From NCBI GenBank assembly GCA_016748015.1, contig JAAOMT010000718.1, positions 483,738 to 547,737 of the forward strand: a stretch of DNA of 64,000 bases, written 5' to 3'. Of this stretch, positions 46,932 to 58,774 are shown piece by piece. The stretch's first letter is position 1. Each line of letters opens with the position of its first letter. The notes under the pieces were generated by a model that saw only the letters and a list, made by a program, of their open reading frames with translations, ran no database searches and was not told the origin of the DNA. A program made the translations under genes and the position numbers. Source of the stretch: Geosiphon pyriformis (lineage: Eukaryota > Glomeromycota > Glomeromycetes > Archaeosporales > Geosiphonaceae).

Positions 46932-46935
46932 ATGG

Positions 46936-49862
46936 ATTTAAGGGTGTTCACCCAAGAACCTGCAAATCCAAGAAGTGATGAAAAAACAACTGACCAAAAA
47001 TGCCCGGAGTATTTGAAAAAGATATCACCACAGCCACTTTACTCTCAAATTGTATCTGTTTAAAAAGCTTCAAGCCATAAAGAGAAGAATGATGCAAAGC
47101 TTTATTCAGGAAGTCATGAGACAAACATGTCTTAGACCTGAGGTCTTTCCTAACCAAAACATCCCACTTGTGGCATATACCAAAAGAAACAAAACTAAAC
47201 TGCATTCTGTAGCTAACAATTAGTTGCAAAACAGTGGAGACCAAATAAAAATATTGCTTGTCCATGATAGTCTTCCTGAGTACAACATTAACAAAGAAAC
47301 AAACATCCAAATGCGTCTTGGCCAAACTAGGTTTAGACAACCACTCAGTCAACAAAAAAATTCCCAGGTATCTGTGAGCTTTGCCCTTTTTTGCTATAGA
47401 GATCGGCTAACTACTAATACTCAAAGAAGCAATCTTGACATCTTGATTGATTGGAATAGCTACTGTTTTTTCATTGTTAATAGAAATATTATTGATTAAA
47501 AAAAATTCACTGGCAATATTAAGAGCATACTGCATAGAAGTCTGGCAATCTCTCACCCAAATTGTATTATCCACAAAAGTACCAGCAGCAAAAAAAGATG
47601 ACATCCCACCACTATTCTCGATTCTGCCAGTTTTCGCCACAAAATTAGTATCAATTCTGTATCCACACAAATGTTCATGCCTCTTAATCTCATACAAGAG
47701 TAGATTATAAAAAATCCTCCAAAGAAGAGGGGAAAAGACCTCACCTTAATCCAAGCCATTGTGTACACAATAGCCATCCAACAAACCAAAATCCATCATG
47801 ACTCTATTAATTCTATCATTATGTATGCCTCTGAAGAAACTAATAAATTTACTGCACATCTTAATGCATTTCAAGCTCACTTCCAAGTGATGCCACCCAA
47901 CTGAATCATATGCTTTACACATATCTTGTAACACCAGCCAAAGTTCACGATTTTTTTCCAAAGCATCCTCAACCACTAAGCTGACAGCAAAAACTGGAGA
48001 CTGTGTAGACATATCCTTTAAAACAGAAAAATTATCACCACAAAGAACACCAAACTTGCTGCAAGCAAACGAAATTCTGTCAAAGAGAATCTTAGAGAAA
48101 ATCTTCCTGGCAGTCTCAATTAACGCAATAGGCCAAGTGTTTGTAAGAACTCCATCCCAGTTATAAGGCTTTGAAATTATTGACACCCACATCCTCTTCC
48201 ATAAAGTAGGCACCTCACCAACAATAACACATGTATTCAACAGCTCCAGAAGGCAACCCAATACCACATTACCACTATGTTTCCACAATTTATTAGGAAT
48301 GCCAGACAAGCCAGCAGCCTTGTCATCAGAAAGATTATTAACCACTGAGAGCAGCTCATCCAAACTGATTTCACACATTATCCCAAAAAAAACATTGTTT
48401 CACACATAATTTAAAAGCACATATTGACAAGTCCAGAGATCAGGCATTACTGTAGGTATTACCCACTTCCTTGTCCATTCCACCATGACCTTATTCACTT
48501 TAGACTTCACCTCCTCAGATTTTAAAACCAAGCCTCCATTAACCACCAAATGATCAAGTACCACCTTGTGAAAAGACCAGTCCAAAATACTTTTGATCAT
48601 GCCTTCTTTATTAGAAGTGAAACTCTCCATGCATTTTTCTATAGCTTTTCTAACAGATGCCTCTTCAGTTAGCCTCGATTTAAACATTTTTGATTTTCTG
48701 TATTCCTTGTGAAATGAAGACAAATGCTTAAGAAGAACCCCACTATTTTTACCCAATCTGACCAAATTAGAGAACGCACAAGCTTTATCCTCATCCAAAG
48801 TGGACCATTTTTTTATGAGACAGACAACTTCAAGCATGTCCCCAGAGTGGACTGCACCAAGAATCTTAGCAATGAGCAACTCCAATTCAAAGAACTTCAA
48901 AGAATATTTGTTCTTAGAGCAATGAAATTCACTAAACCACAGTCTGGAAAAAATCTCATCAGCAGATTCAACCATCTCCTTTTCCAAAATTGCCCACATA
49001 GTATCCAAGTCACCACCAGCTTTGGTATTAACGAAGACGTTTTTAACCAACAGAAGTTTTGCTGAAACACAATCCCTAAACTTATCCCACTTAGACATAT
49101 CTGTATTCTTAATCTTCCAATGATCTCTGTTAGCCTGTCTGTACAAGCTATTCAACTGAACATCTAAAAGCCCACCCAGACCAACCAACACCATGACAGC
49201 ACTATAATCTATGTCAAAAAAATCCAAAACTGATCTGACCCAATGCTCAGCAACAGTGGATGACAGATTCTCACTAACTAAAATATAATCAATAATCTTT
49301 TCAATCCCTCTCAAGTTGTACCACATAGGAGCCAATGCCAACTGATAGCCAGCAAATGAATTGACCAGACCAAGACCTAGGCAAAACCTGAAACTCGCAC
49401 TTCTCCTAAACCCATTTTTATTGAAATCCCCATCCAAAACAACAAAATTGCTGGTATTAACAGCCTTTGCAATAAAAGAATTAATCTCAGACGTCTGCCC
49501 AAAATGAATGCCAGAAAAGGCACCAGCATACAAACCAAGCACAGTCACCAAAAGCTTGCCTTTGAACAAAAGATGCACCAAAATAATATGACTAGGAACC
49601 ACTTCAACTTTAGAAACATGGTGAGCTAAAGAATTGTTCATGATCACAGCAACACCAGCACTGAGATAACCAACATCCAAACCAGAAGTAAAAATCCAAA
49701 CTCTCTTAAATTCATTTTTAATCTATGGCCCAGAAAAAGGCCTCAATTTCATTTCAGTAACAAAAAAAACCATACTCCCAGAGCTTACATGCCAACGAAC
49801 AACGTCCGCCTGTTTGGCTGGAACATTGAAACCCCTAATATTACACATAGCAAACTTCTAAA
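46936..49862 (-). pseudogene. LINE2 ORF2, 5' half: endonuclease and reverse transcriptase
   Basis: Starting about 49862: CNIRGFNV, VTEMKLRPFSGP, GVAVIMNNSLAHHVSKVE, GLYAGAFSG, LDGDFNKNG, IIDYILVSENL and DIDYSAVMV, where the endonuclease His of DxDHxAV is Tyr. RT follows with DKAAGLSGIPNKLWKH, NDRISFAC-like, ELWLVLQDMCKAYDSVGW and the catalytic box FVDN at 47577-47566. The frame from 49680 to 48400 is open for 426 codons. A frameshift near 48390 and stops near 47755 and 47407 follow. The element continues at 22857 after element A. Confidence 0.87.
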
Positions 49863-49871
49863 TCAGGTCAT

Positions 49872-51709
49872 TCATTTGGAGAAAGAATGCAAAGAAGCAC
49901 CCAAACTAGAGCACATGCTATTCAAACATGCTAACACTGAACCAATAGAAGCCTCCAAAAATGCCAACTTAGACTTCAAGCCACCCACTTTGCCAGTGAG
50001 AATCCTGGAGCTATTAGAACTGAGAACATGCACACCAACATCAACAGTAGAAGAAAAAGAAGCAGACAGTATCGAAGTGTCATCCAAAACCATATCTGAG
50101 CCTGAACCCGAAGCTAAAGATACAGAAGTATCAGGAGGAGAGACAAAAGAAAAAGACACCAAAGGCACCAGTTCAGCACTATCAAGACATCTAACAATAG
50201 TGGACACCTGGTCAGAAAGAAGCTCAAGTGAGCATTCCAAAGAGGCCAAGCATTCATTCAAAGAAAAACTATCACCAATGTCATGATAAGAAGAAAGAAG
50301 CAGATTTGAGCTGGGACCAGCAGGAAAACCATGAGAGAGGGGGGAAGCCACTGAGACCACTTGGGCCCAGGACTTTCTACCAAAGGCAACAGGGCAGAAA
50401 ATAGGAACCTTCTTCTTTTTATATAACTTGGCCAGCTGAAGACGCCTCTCCTCAGAAACAAAACCTTTAAAAGACTTAACCGAAGATGACAATGACATAG
50501 AACCAACTGGAGCATCACACTCAAGAGCTGAATGCCCAAAATGCCCACACTTCCCACACTGAACCAAATCCAATCTAGTCCATGAGAGCTGCACACTACC
50601 AAGAACAGGCTCAGTACAAAATGCTAAATCCAAATCTTTCTCAAAATTAAAGCCAACCACAGTACACCGAAACCTATTGCCAGTGTCCAAAGATCAATTG
50701 ATGATACAAGTCTTACTGCCAGTCCTATCCAAAAAAATACCAAGATCATGTGCAGTTGTTCCCACTGGCAAAGTAAATAGAAGTGCCTTAAAATGGTTTC
50801 TTGATGCCCAGATATCCCGATCTCCCACAGCTTTTGCCACTCGTACTGAGTTTTTCCCAATCAGAAATAACCATCTTGATGCCAACAGATTGGCTTGACT
50901 CAATTCAGCAAATTCTACCATAGTCTTCTGTCACAGACCAATTAATTGAATTTTGATTGATTTAATATTACCAAATTCAGTGACTGTAGTGACGATCATT
51001 TCCCTTGGTGTATTCATGGGAATTTCCTTGATTACTACGGCCTGATCTGAATGCACTCCTGATTTCTTGAAATTAGTGTTTATGATGATCTCTCTTTCTC
51101 TGGCCAAAAATGCAACCATATTCATGCTTTTTTCGGAAGTGAAGGTAGATTGGATGATCCTTTCAAATTTTGAGGGAGTAGTAGCCCCCCCAAAACCATT
51201 GACTGATGAAAAAATTTTTCTAATTAACTGAGTTTTTGCTGTTGTCGAATTCCCTTTCACAGCACTAAGATTGATATTAAGAGCAAAAAATTTTTTGACA
51301 AACATTTTAATCTGAGTCTTAACAATTTTAGGGTCAATCCATTTTTTTTTCAGAGAGATTGAAAGGTGAGGAGGAAAAGAGATCTTTTCATTATCATCCA
51401 TGACAAAATTAGGAGAACTGAGAGGTGAACTGAAAATAGCACTAGTATTGACACGCTTGGCTTTAGGAGTATTGGCAGCTGAATCCAGAAGAGACTCAAC
51501 ATTAATGCCAGTCATGTCAGTACCTTTCTCATCACCAGACACACTATTCACATTAGAGAACATATTGTTACCAAGCTCAGACCTGTTCAAAGAAATATCC
51601 TTTTCATCACCTAAGTGTTTGACATTCCCAAGCACAACTCTCTTCTTCTGTGAGAAGAAACCACCAGCAGGACCATGAAAAGCATTCTTTGGTGCTTTTT
51701 TTTAGACAT
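49872..51709 (-). pseudogene. LINE2 ORF1: RRM-like domain and CCHC knuckle
   Basis: The ATG at 51709-51707 starts MSKKK, as in LINE0, but an A-run one base short (8 A) throws the following KNAFHGPAGGFFSQKK out of frame. Downstream: RVVLGNVKHLGDEKD, KTQIKMFVKKFFALNINLSA, INGFGGATTPSKFER-like, AVVIKEIPMNTPREMI (RRM-like), then CGKCGHFGHSALEC (CX2CX4HX4C) near 50515-50560, and a C-terminal Ser-rich region with a possible coiled coil ending at 49872. A frameshift near 50690 and a stop near 50930 also interrupt it. Confidence 0.82.
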
Positions 51710-51934
51710 GTTGCTACTAAAGGCAGCCTCCAAGTCCATGAAGAAGGAGTTATTAAGAAGAGAAATTGTGAAATACTAACAAGAAAAATAAAAAACTTCT
51801 TTATCAGAAAAGTGCTTTTTGAAGATTTGTGGATGTAAGAGAGAAAGAAATTTTTTATGGTTTTAATAATTTCAAAAAAAATTTTATTGTTTTTAAAATA
51901 AAACAAATAAGTTGTATAAAAAATATAATAAACT

Positions 51935-51944
51935 TTTGAATACT
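51935..51944. repeat. Right target-site duplication of LINE2
   Basis: TTTGAATACT, identical to 20966-20975. LINE0 coding resumes to the right in frame (LNTDYVKVRMAIIINNALA). Confidence 0.85.
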
Positions 51945-52960
51945 GATTATGTAAAAGTTAGAATGGCAATAATAATAAATAATGCTTTAGCTTAACATAT
52001 ATATAAAGTTTTTGAGATTCCTGGTTATTTTATCTCAATTTATTTATTGTTTAATAATAAAATTTCAGTAAAAATTTTGGATTTGTATGCTAGTGTCTTA
52101 GCTAATATGTAATTTAATTAATCCTATAAGATGAATTTAATTATTGCTAAAATAATTATTTTAAGTTCACATATTATGTTAAGTGGCAACTTTAATAAAG
52201 ATAATATAGAACATAGTAAAAACTTCAAAAAATGTTTTAATTTAAGTTTGTGCAATTTTTTGGTAAATAATTCAACTATTAAAATTCTAACATAAAACAA
52301 TTTAAAAAACATAAGAAAAACTATTAACTATATTCTGATTAATAACCATTTTTTAATGGCAATAGTTAGACATAAAATTTGTAATGTTTCTGATTTTTTT
52401 AATACTGATTATTTGGTTGTTGTGGTTTTAATTGGCTTGAGTAGCTTTTTGGATGTATATTTAAATACAATCTACAAGTAAGCTAATAAAAATTAATAAA
52501 AATTTGGCATTAAAGATGCAGACAATTCAAAATAGACTTAGTTCAGAGAATACTTATTAGAACAAATGTTTAATATGCTTGACAAATTTCATATTGTAAA
52601 AAGAACAGAGTAATCTGAATACTATATAAAAGCTTTTAAAATTAATAATGATTAAGTCAGCAAACAAAGTTTTTTATAAGATTTGATTTAAGAACTTTAA
52701 TAATTTTAGAAACAAGCAGTTTTCAAGATTTCACAAATTAAAGATTTTGGTTTTGAAGTTAATTAAGATTTTTTTTTCAAAGAATATTATTAATTCTAAC
52801 TACCTTGAAGAAATTTGGTCTAGATTGAACATTGTTAATTTTTTTAAGCTGTTATCTTTAATCAAAAGTTGAGTGAAAAATAAAGAGATATTTTTTTTTA
52901 TTAAAAGTCAAGAAAACATATTGCACATCCAAATATTAAGAATCTAAAACTATAGGTTTC
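51945..52960 (+). pseudogene. LINE0 relic, part 3: endonuclease region of ORF2
   Basis: Traces VRMAIIINNALA, LLFNNKISVKILDLYAS, LSGNFNKDN-like and SRFHKLKILVLKLIKI parallel LINE1/LINE2 endonuclease and linker in order. Stops are frequent and composition is very AT-rich. I lose the alignment after about 52960; the RT domain is not found, so the copy is 3'-truncated or decayed beyond recognition. Confidence 0.75.
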
Positions 52961-53929
52961 TTAACTATAAAAAAATATATATCAATTATTAAAAATAAAT
53001 AAAATAACAATTATCATCTTAATTCTTTTCATATTGCTTATTTTTTTTTTCCTATTTTCAAATATCTAAACATTTTAGAATAAAAGATTACTTGTTGGCA
53101 TTTATTTATTTTTTTTTAATTTATATAATTATAGCATTTGAAGATTATTGAATAAAACATAACTAAAAAGCATATCTAATATCTAATATTGAATTTTAAA
53201 AACATTAATATAAGACATAGAATTATACCAGTATATTATTATTTATTAACAATATAAACTATCTCTCTATTTTTAAATTTTCTAGTTATTTTTTAAAAAA
53301 AATAGTGACCAAAATATTTTATCTTACTAATCTTGCATATTAAATTCATACTTATTTAATTTGTTTTTTGAAGTTAAATTCTCTTTAATTCATTTCATTA
53401 TTTTATAATTTTGTTTTTTTTTGCTATTTATTAACTTATTACTTCAACTTATAACATAAAAGTGGTGCTTTTTGTGAAGTTGTTAAAATTTATTTTGTTT
53501 TTTATTATATAAATAATTATTTATATCTGTTATAACAATTAGAAGAATATTTTACAATACACAACAGAAACAATTTAAATTTATTAAATTCAATCTTTTG
53601 CCCTTTTGCTTAATTTGCTTTTCTGTTAAAAAACAATCTAATAAATAATTTCAAAATTTTTGGAACTGGTTTTTAAATAAACATTTAGCTGAAATTTATA
53701 CAGCCTATACAATCTATTTCTTTAATTAAGCTTACTTTAAAAAAACTCTTAAAAAAAAAATAATTACATCAATTAACTTTTATATTCAATAATATTTAAT
53801 CAACAGCCTTCTGATTTCGAATATTTGAATCACCAAATTCATATTTAGTTTATTGCTTACTAGTTAGCTAAAACTCCTTTTAAAACAGAAAAAAAAATTA
53901 TCAAACTGCTTTTGTTTTTAATCTCTTTT
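52961..53929. other. AT-rich stretch without recognisable genes
   Basis: No coding similarity or repeat boundary could be placed here. It may contain the decayed RT part of LINE0 or the leader/LTR of relic D, but nothing can be aligned by eye. Confidence 0.5.
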
Positions 53930-55257
53930 CAAGTAAATCAGACCATTTTACACAAACAACTACTCTTAAACTAATGGTTGTTAACTCCATACAAGCAAAT
54001 ATTCTGGCTATTTTTCAAGATATACAAACTGCTATAGAGCAAAAAAACAATATTCTATTATTATTATTTAAAGATAATATCTAAAACTTAATTGAATAAT
54101 TAGATAACTTTAAAAAATCAGCAACTGCTAATTAATATAATATTAAATAGAAGTTTTAAATTGTTGATAACTATTTCCAAGACTCTTTTGCTACTTGGTT
54201 CTTACAAAAAACTAATATTAATGCTTATCAAAAAATTATTAGATAAATATCAACAAATATTGGAGAAAAAAATACTTTTTTCATTATCTGGTTTGAAAAC
54301 AAATTCAGAATTCTTATTTTAATCTCTAAATAACATATGAAATTAAAAAAAAAACTTAAGGCTTTGGTAAAATTATGATTAAATACACTAATATTATAAG
54401 AAAACTTATTAAAAGGATAAACTTTAAAAGAAATTAAACAAAAAAACAAAAGATTTACTCTTTTACTAAAAAATTAAGAATTAATTTTTTATATGCTTTT
54501 TGGTTTTTTTTGGTCTTAAAAAAATAATTTTATAATTAATATAACTATTAAACTTGTTTAAAAGATTAAAAACAATCAAAAAATACATTTAAGATTTACT
54601 TTTCTAGTTTTTGTTTCTGCTCTTATCATGACTTCTGTACTTTCAATAGCCATTACTTCTTTTGCTATTTAAACTCAAGACCCAAATAAACAATTAATAA
54701 ATAGACTTATAGTTAATTTTGTCTGATTATTAAAGCATTTGGCACAAACAATCAAAGATAACCAGCAATTACAAAGATCTAGATTTAAATTACACTTTAA
54801 TTAGTCTTAGAAATTATCATACCAAAGATAACAAATTTGTGGCCAATCTGTATGCTATTGTTGTAAATTAACTAAACACTTTTTAAAAGACTGCAATAAC
54901 TCTTTATTGTTCTCTTTAGTTCCTAAAAACAATAATAATTAAAACAACAGATCTAATAACAATAATGCTTTTAATCAAAGACTTAATTATGCCAATATTA
55001 ATTTTTTTAGAGAGAATTTTTTAATTAAAACCACTATTTATTAATCTTTAAACTAATAAACACATTTTCAAAGAGTCAAAGTGCAAGCCAATTAAAAGAA
55101 AACTTTTTTTTTACTTTTAATCTAATTAATAATAAGTATGATATAAATAAATTAACTATTAACTTCTCTAAATTTACAAAAAAAAAAAAAGCCAAAGTTG
55201 ATTTTATTTTAAATTCCAATAAAGCCTTAATTTTTATTGTTAATAACAATAAGCTAT
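53930..55257 (+). pseudogene. Relic D: gag-protease of another LTR retrotransposon
   Basis: A strongly decayed plus-strand coding region with many stops. It keeps a CCHC knuckle CYCCKLTKHFLKDC at 54853-54894 and, further on, VDFILNSNKALIFI at about 55197-55238. The latter is what a retropepsin core (xxFILDSGAxxxFI) would become after G-to-A changes (DSG to NSN at 55212-55220). Gag helices such as FQDSFATWFLQK are visible upstream. It does not match A/B gag, so it is a different family. It is cut at 55258 by the LTR of element C. Confidence 0.65.
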
Positions 55258-56124
55258 TGTTACAGATGATTATTTGGAATGTTGATATAAATAACAAACC
55301 CGTAACTTGGTGTTTAATAGCTTGTATAATTGGTAATATTTGAAAATTTTGGTTAAAATCTTTTGTATAATAAACAAAGATTCAATAGTTGTTTTAATAG
55401 CTTCTTAGAATAAGTATTCTGTCAATTTTTTTTCTTCAGCATAATGACCAGTTTATTTTAACAGTTGTGTTCTTCTGGTAAGCTATCCTTAAATTTTTAA
55501 ATTCTATACTTTTATTTTTGGATTTTTTACCAGGCTATTTTTGACATTAATTAATCAGTGCTTAATTCCTTAAATCAGTTAGTAAACAACAAACAACAAA
55601 AGAATTAAAAAAATAAAAAAAATAAAAAAAAAATTAGTATCTCATCAATAGTCATAATTAAGAGCTATTGTTTCAGTATGATTAAGTATTAGATGTTATT
55701 AACATAGAGTATTAATAACAGATAAGTAATAGATATTCTTAATCAAATAATAATAACATGAATTGGATGATAATAAGTATGTTTTATTGAATATTTTAAT
55801 GAATTTACTTCAATTAATAGTAACTATTTATAAAGTAAAGGTTAATTAATAGATAAGAAAGAGAATATTAAATTGAATCTAAACCAAATACTTTTTTTGC
55901 TTTTAATGTTACTGCTATATATATATAGTTAGTGTTATATAAGATTCCTGGAATTCTGGGATTTTTTTAAAGGAATTCTACAATTCTAAGTAAAGAATTC
56001 TGGTATTTTGGAATTCTGAAATCTTGTAATTTTTTCAGAGAAATCCTGAAATTTTTCTGTTATTACACCTACTTTTAATTGGTTATTTCTCTAACTATAA
56101 TACTTCTAATTTCTATGAGTAATA
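55258..56124 (-). repeat. Decayed 3' LTR of element C
   Basis: The 867-bp unit has termini TGTTACAG and GAGTAATA on the plus strand and keeps the order of landmarks of the A/B LTRs: the 'cgtaacttggtg' block, the hairpin (near 55695-55720) with mutated stems, TATATATA and GGAATTCC-like units. Confidence 0.82.
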
Positions 56125-57807
56125 ATATTTTTTTTTTAATATTAAGCTCCATCAAAATTTTTTAAACTTTCTAGATTTTTTTTTTGAATTAGTTTTATAA
56201 CTTTCTTCTTCAGAATTGCTTTTGTAATTTTTCTCTACAATTCTTTAAATTGAGCATTGGTTAATTTTTTTAATTGATTAATGGTTATAGTATTTATTAT
56301 TAGATGTAGTAATATTTCTGGTCTGTTTTAAAATCTCATCCATAATTAGTAAATGACTCTTATATATGTGGATAAATTGTTTTTTATGACAAGTTGTTCA
56401 ATTTACTATAGTTAAATTGAATCAAATTTTTTTTTGTTTTGTTGGTGTATAAGTTTTTAATGCTTAACTGTTATTCTAATTGATAATAATAAAAGTTTTT
56501 TGGATTTTGTTGTATTTATTGGTTCTAATTTTCTAAGATCAATTCTTTTTTTGGTATAAATATTCTTAAATCTTTCAATGTCTTTTCTATTTTTCTCATT
56601 ATTTTATCTACAATATTTTCAGAAGTGTAATATCTAAAATATTGTTCCTTGGTTTGGTTTTTTCATGGTATTTCTTTGTCTTTGTATTGTATTATGTGTT
56701 TATTGATAGTGATTTCCAGACTTAATTGTTGTTGTTGAATCAGTTGTAATAGTTGTTGTGTAAATGAGTGAATGTTATTGGTAATTTCTATCTTTTCTTG
56801 TTGTTTTTGTTATACATATTGGTTTTTTATATACTGTTTTAATAGATTAATTCAACATATTTGTTTTAATAATAATAATTGGTTCTCGATCTTATGGAAT
56901 TTTATCTGGTTTGATTAGTATTTTTTGTACTCTCAGTTGTAAAATATTATTGATAGATAATAATGCTATATTGTGATATAATTTTAGTTAATTTCCATGT
57001 GCTGCTTTTACTAAAATTTTGTTGTTCTATCTTAGTTTATAAGCTCTATTTCCTAGAATTTCTTCAATGTAAAATGGTCTATTCTATTTGGGATCAAATT
57101 TTCCACTTCATTGTTTTTCTGCTTTGGTACAATATAAGAGTATTTTGTTTCCAATCTTAAATTCAACTGGTTTATTTGGTAATTGATTATTATGTCATTT
57201 TTTTTGTTTTTTTTGTAACTTTTAAATATTATTAGCTGTTCTTCATTTTTTGTTTTTTAATGTTTTCATTAAGTTATATGTTTTTTTAGCAATATTCTTT
57301 GAAAGTTGGCTTCTGTTATTGGTTTTGTTGGATATGTGTTGATATTTATTTCTATTGGTAGTATTGTTGTTTTACCATAAACAAATTTAAATGATGTTGT
57401 TTATGTGGTATTTTGCTTTATTATCTAATAAGCAAATAATACTAATGATATGAATAGATTCCATTTGTTCTGGTTTTTTTGGCTGATTTTTGTTATTGCT
57501 TTACACAATGTTCTATTAAACTTTTTTATTAAGCCATTTGTTTGTGAATAATATAATGATAATAATGATTTTTTTATTCCAAATTTTTAACTTAATTCTG
57601 TTAATGTTTTGTTCACAAAATAAGTCTCTTGATTTGATAATAATTCTTTTGGATATTTATGTTAACAAATCAAATCTTGGTAGACAAATTCAGCTATAAA
57701 TTCTGTATCTGCTCTTTGGATTGCTTTTGCTTCTGGCCATTTTGTAAAATAGTCTATAACTACTGTTATATACTGATTGCCTTTGCTGATTATTGTTAAT
57801 GGTCTAA
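56125..57807 (-). pseudogene. Element C: post-integrase ORF and integrase, decayed
   Basis: This aligns with A 23722-25375. Recognisable pieces are the region before the integrase stop, an SDQGTHFVN-type segment near 57620 and the MDYLTKWPEAKAIQ counterpart near 57700-57760. Stops are frequent. The integrase-end stop is TAA here, TGA in A and B. Confidence 0.75.
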
Positions 57808-58770
57808 TATTACCAGTAAAATTTTAGCTATTAATTAGCATAAAATTACTTTCATAATTTCTATTATTAATAAGTATATATTATTATCATTTCAATTATT
57901 ACTTATTATTTAATCAAATTATCAAATATTATCATTCAATTAATAATCCAATTTGTACTATAGAAATTAAGATGATCAAATTACACAATACTCTAAACCA
58001 TTTAATATAGTTAAAATTTCCTGAAATTAACAAAAAATTTGCCAAAATAATTAAAAATTTGTAGAAATAACTTGTAGTTTGCCAAAATATATCTTTAATT
58101 TGTCAAAATTGTAGCAAAGAGAAAAGTGCAAGTTTAAAAACTAGTACTACAACAAGTTGTATAAAAAAAAAGCTTCTTTCTTCAAAGAAAATGTATCTTA
58201 TCATAGTATTTTACTTTAAATATCTTAATTAGAACAAATTATCTTTTACACATTTTAAATAAAAATTAAATATTCGAAAACCCAATTCTTTAAATTATTA
58301 TACTTGAAATTTCCTTAACACAACTAATATTTTGAAATTAATTAGCTAACAATTTCAGTAAATCTGTTAGTAATTCCAGGCCTGAATAGAAAACGTTTTT
58401 CTTGATACAATTCTATTTCTTTTATATTTCTTTTATTTTTTATTTTTATTTTTATTATAATTATTGGAATAGTCTACAGACAAGATTCTTGTAAAAAAGT
58501 TAACATTCACAGCAAAATAACTACACATTTTTAGTGAGCTTCCAGACAAACAATTCCTGGAAAAGAGTTGATATTTACTACAATATAACTACACAAAGCA
58601 ACTGGCATAGAATTGGTCATTCTACTTATAAGCCCAATAATTCAAATTATAGGAAATAATTTAAAAATAAATTCAGTTATTGGAGGTTCAACTACTTTTT
58701 TTAGTCGTGAATTCACAGCAAACAGATATTAATAACATTCAAGAAAAGAGACCAAAAACCTCCAGTAATA
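57808..58770 (-). repeat. LTR2d: LTR2 copy inside element C
   Basis: 963 bp in the same orientation as LTR2b, with decayed ends (TATTACC ... GGTAATA type). It is flanked by CTAA at 57804-57807 and 58771-58774. Element A shows the uninterrupted site near 25374. It shares the AT shift of element C, so it is an early LTR2 insertion. Confidence 0.82.
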
Positions 58771-58774
58771 CTAA

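Larger units (their letters stand above)
20976..51934 (-). mobile_element. LINE2: non-LTR retrotransposon split by Ty3-like element A
   Basis: The two parts are 46936-51934 (5' UTR, ORF1, endonuclease, RT) and 20976-22857 (end of RT domain, RNase H, C-terminus, 3' end). Their summed length, about 6.9 kb, matches LINE1. The 3' end has a T run at 20976-20984 and the motif AATGAGTGAAGCCCAAC, shared with LINE1 and with a relic near 62.1 kb. A 10-bp target duplication flanks the whole. Protein similarity to LINE1 runs along the full length but is clearly diverged, so these are separate insertions of related subfamilies. Confidence 0.9.
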
